Shown piece after piece: positions 62,517 to 64,000 of a DNA stretch of 64,000 nt. Positions within the stretch are counted from its first letter, which is position 1. Each line of letters starts with the position of its first letter. The notes below the pieces were generated by a model. It was not told the origin of the DNA. It made no database searches and worked only from the letters and a program-made list of their open reading frames with translations. The position numbers and the translations under genes were made by a program. The DNA comes from Mesorhizobium sp. STM 4661 (GTDB lineage Bacteria > Pseudomonadota > Alphaproteobacteria > Rhizobiales > Rhizobiaceae). The stretch lies in contig NZ_CAAF010000082.1 in the NCBI RefSeq assembly GCF_000359125.1, positions 372,001-436,000 of the forward strand. The letters are read 5' to 3'.

Positions 62517-62568
62517 GGCAGTAAGGCAGTAGGGCAGTAAGGCAGTAAGGCAGTAAGGCAGTAAGGCC
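62513..62568. repeat. Octanucleotide tandem repeat (GTARGGCA), seven units
   Basis: Seven 8-base units GTAGGGCA or GTAAGGCA run from the end of the cyclodeaminase gene, preceded by diverged units from 62497. A complementary tract (CCTATTCCCC..., ACTGCCTCACTCCCTAC) at 62577-62612 could pair with it in a long imperfect hairpin. Period 8 is not a multiple of 3, so copy changes would shift a coding frame. Confidence 0.85.
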
Positions 62569-62642
62569 AAGATATTCCTATTCCCCTATTCCCCTACTGC
62601 CTCACTCCCTACAACCGCCTTTGTTGCACCGCTGGATGTGCT

Positions 62643-63767
62643 GTGGCAGAAGCGGGCCAAGCCGCCGTCCGGAGATGCTCCGTCTTGAAACCTTTTCGCG
62701 ACAAACGCCGCGATAGCCGCTCGCAGTTCGCGAAAAGCGGGGCGGAACAGGCGCGCCCGCGGGAGGGTCACGCAGCGGCCAGGCCGGATGCAAAACCGGG
62801 CGAGCGCCATGAGACGAGGGACCGCTCCGAGCCAAAGGCCGCGCCGCGCATCCTTACCCGCCGCGACGGCGCACTGCCTGCCGAACGTCTTCCGGTAATC
62901 CTCGAAGTGGCGCCCAACGCCGACTACGCGCTGCTCGACAGCGGCGCCGGGCAAAAGCTCGAACAATACGGTCCCTACCGCATCGTGCGGCCCGAGGGCC
63001 AGGCGATCTGGCAAAAGGCGTTGCCGGCAAGGGATTGGGACCGTGCCGACGCCGTTTTCACCGGCGATACCGACGAGGAAGGCATCGGCCGCTGGCGCTT
63101 TCCCGGAACGCCGCTCGGCGAGACCTGGCCGATGAAGCATGACGGCATCGACTATCTCGGCCGTTTCACCTCGTTTCGCCATGTCGGCGTCTTCCCCGAA
63201 CAGGCTTCGCATTGGGACCACATGGCCGCGCTGATCGCGGTGGCGAAGCGGCCGGTCAAGGTGCTGAATCTGTTCGGCTATACCGGGCTTGCCTCGCTGG
63301 TGGCGGCCCGCGCCGGCGCCGAGGTCACCCATGTCGATGCGTCCAAGAAGGCAATCGGCTGGGCCCGCGAGAACCAGGAGATGGCGGGCCTGTCGCAAAA
63401 GCCGATCCGCTGGATCGTCGACGACGCGGTGAAATTCGCCGAACGCGAGGAACGCCGCGGCAGCCGCTACGACATCATCCTCTTCGACCCGCCGGCCTAT
63501 GGCCGGGGGCCCAAGGGCGAGGTCTGGCAGCTGTTCGAGGACCTCCCCGCCCTGACCGACCTTTGCCGCTCGATCCTGACGCCAAGGCCGCTGGCCGTGG
63601 TGCTGACCGCCTATTCGATCCGCGCCTCCTTCTTCGCCATTCATGCCTTGATGCGCGACACTTTCGCCGGCATGGGCGGCACGGTCGAATCCGGCGAACT
63701 GATCATCCGCGAACAATCCGCCGGGCGGGTGCTGTCCACCTCGCTGTTCTCGCGCTGGGTGGCTTGA
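62643..63767 (+). CDS. Class I rRNA methyltransferase, RlmI-like (COG1092 type)
   Basis: 374 residues if started at GTG 62643; TTG 62685 with GGAG ten bases before it is an alternative giving 360. The first 65 residues are basic and unstructured. The catalytic domain has VKVLNLFGYTGLASLVAARA (SAM motif I), THVDASKKAIGWARENQEMA and IILFDPPAYGRGPKGEVWQL, with the DPPAYGRG motif of cytosine or 23S rRNA methyltransferases. The stop is directly followed by the TrmH-type gene. Confidence 0.88.
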   Translation: MAEAGQAAVRRCSVLKPFRDKRRDSRSQFAKSGAEQARPREGHAAARPDAKPGERHETRDRSEPKAAPRILTRRDGALPAERLPVILEVAPNADYALLDSGAGQKLEQYGPYRIVRPEGQAIWQKALPARDWDRADAVFTGDTDEEGIGRWRFPGTPLGETWPMKHDGIDYLGRFTSFRHVGVFPEQASHWDHMAALIAVAKRPVKVLNLFGYTGLASLVAARAGAEVTHVDASKKAIGWARENQEMAGLSQKPIRWIVDDAVKFAEREERRGSRYDIILFDPPAYGRGPKGEVWQLFEDLPALTDLCRSILTPRPLAVVLTAYSIRASFFAIHALMRDTFAGMGGTVESGELIIREQSAGRVLSTSLFSRWVA

Positions 63768-64000
63768 ATGAGCGGACACGAAGGAATCCGCGCCGTCGGC
63801 CAGGTGAAGGAGGTCACCAGCCTTGCCAACCCGCTGATCAAGGACATCAAGGCGCTGGCGCTCAAGAAATTCCGCGACCAGCAGAATGCCTTCATGGCCG
63901 AGGGCCTGAAGCTGGTAATCGATGCGCTCGATCTCGGCTGGCAGATCAGGACGCTGGTTTTCGCCAAGGCCGGACGCGGCAATGCGGCGGTCGAGAAGGT
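63768..64000 (+). CDS. TrmH/SpoU family RNA methyltransferase, N-terminal part
   Basis: The visible 77 residues (VTSLANPLIKDIKALALKKF, FMAEGLKLVIDALDLGWQIR) match the substrate-binding domain of SpoU-class 2'-O-methyltransferases. It starts at ATG 63768 right after the previous TGA, so the two RNA-methyltransferase genes form an operon. The SAM-knot domain is outside the window. Confidence 0.88.
   Translation, partial: MSGHEGIRAVGQVKEVTSLANPLIKDIKALALKKFRDQQNAFMAEGLKLVIDALDLGWQIRTLVFAKAGRGNAAVEK

Overview
The window is from a high-GC alphaproteobacterium of the Rhizobiales, most likely Mesorhizobium or a close Phyllobacteriaceae relative. This rests on the conserved block lptC-lptA-lptB-rpoN-hpf-ptsN, the Hsp20-DUF1150 pair, an IalB-family protein, and short dispersed palindromes of a kind I associate with rhizobial genomes. 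No database search was possible, so names come from motifs and family knowledge.

Layout. 1-4.1 kb: a truncated secreted-protein gene, tRNA-Ser(GGA), then a lower-GC insert with an HNH-type protein and a CoiA-like PD-(D/E)XK protein; the insert seems to have replaced the 3' end of a cupin gene. 4.2-9.5 kb: Asp/Glu racemase-family enzyme, secreted beta-propeller with divergent LysR regulator, NYN-LOTUS protein, small unknown genes, a DUF3597 remnant and DUF3606. 9.5-12.9 kb: GT2 glycosyltransferase, methyltransferase and GT-C-like membrane protein. 13-15.9 kb: small unknown genes and a frameshifted DapA paralogue. 15.9-25 kb: a full kdpFABC-kdpDE potassium system with three extra tiny membrane-peptide candidates and a ptsN-type EIIA gene. 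25-34.5 kb: an IalB-family protein and a giant glycine-rich autotransporter (2814 aa).

34.5-45.7 kb: small secreted protein, Nudix hydrolase, then two complete tripartite tricarboxylate transporter (TctCBA) sets. The first is linked to a class III CoA-transferase, a citrate-synthase-fold lyase and a divergent IclR regulator with two operator-like palindromes, which suggests uptake, CoA activation and cleavage of a polycarboxylate. 45.7-54.1 kb: nth, DUF2244, a twice-frameshifted methyltransferase, an AraC-MGMT fusion, ribokinase, amidase, LysE exporter, nucleoside hydrolase and Hsp20-DUF1150. 54.1-59.5 kb: ptsN, hpf, rpoN, lptB, lptA, lptC (minus strand). 59.8-64 kb: sppA, ihfB, lapA-like, ornithine cyclodeaminase family, an octanucleotide repeat, an RlmI-like methyltransferase and the start of a TrmH/SpoU methyltransferase.

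The least ordinary material is the nuclease pair beside tRNA-Ser, the small ORFs woven into the kdp operon, the CoA-transferase/lyase/TctCBA pathway, and the giant repeat autotransporter. Two genes (dapA paralogue and the methyltransferase near 47.5 kb) have single-base frameshifts that may be real decay or sequence errors.
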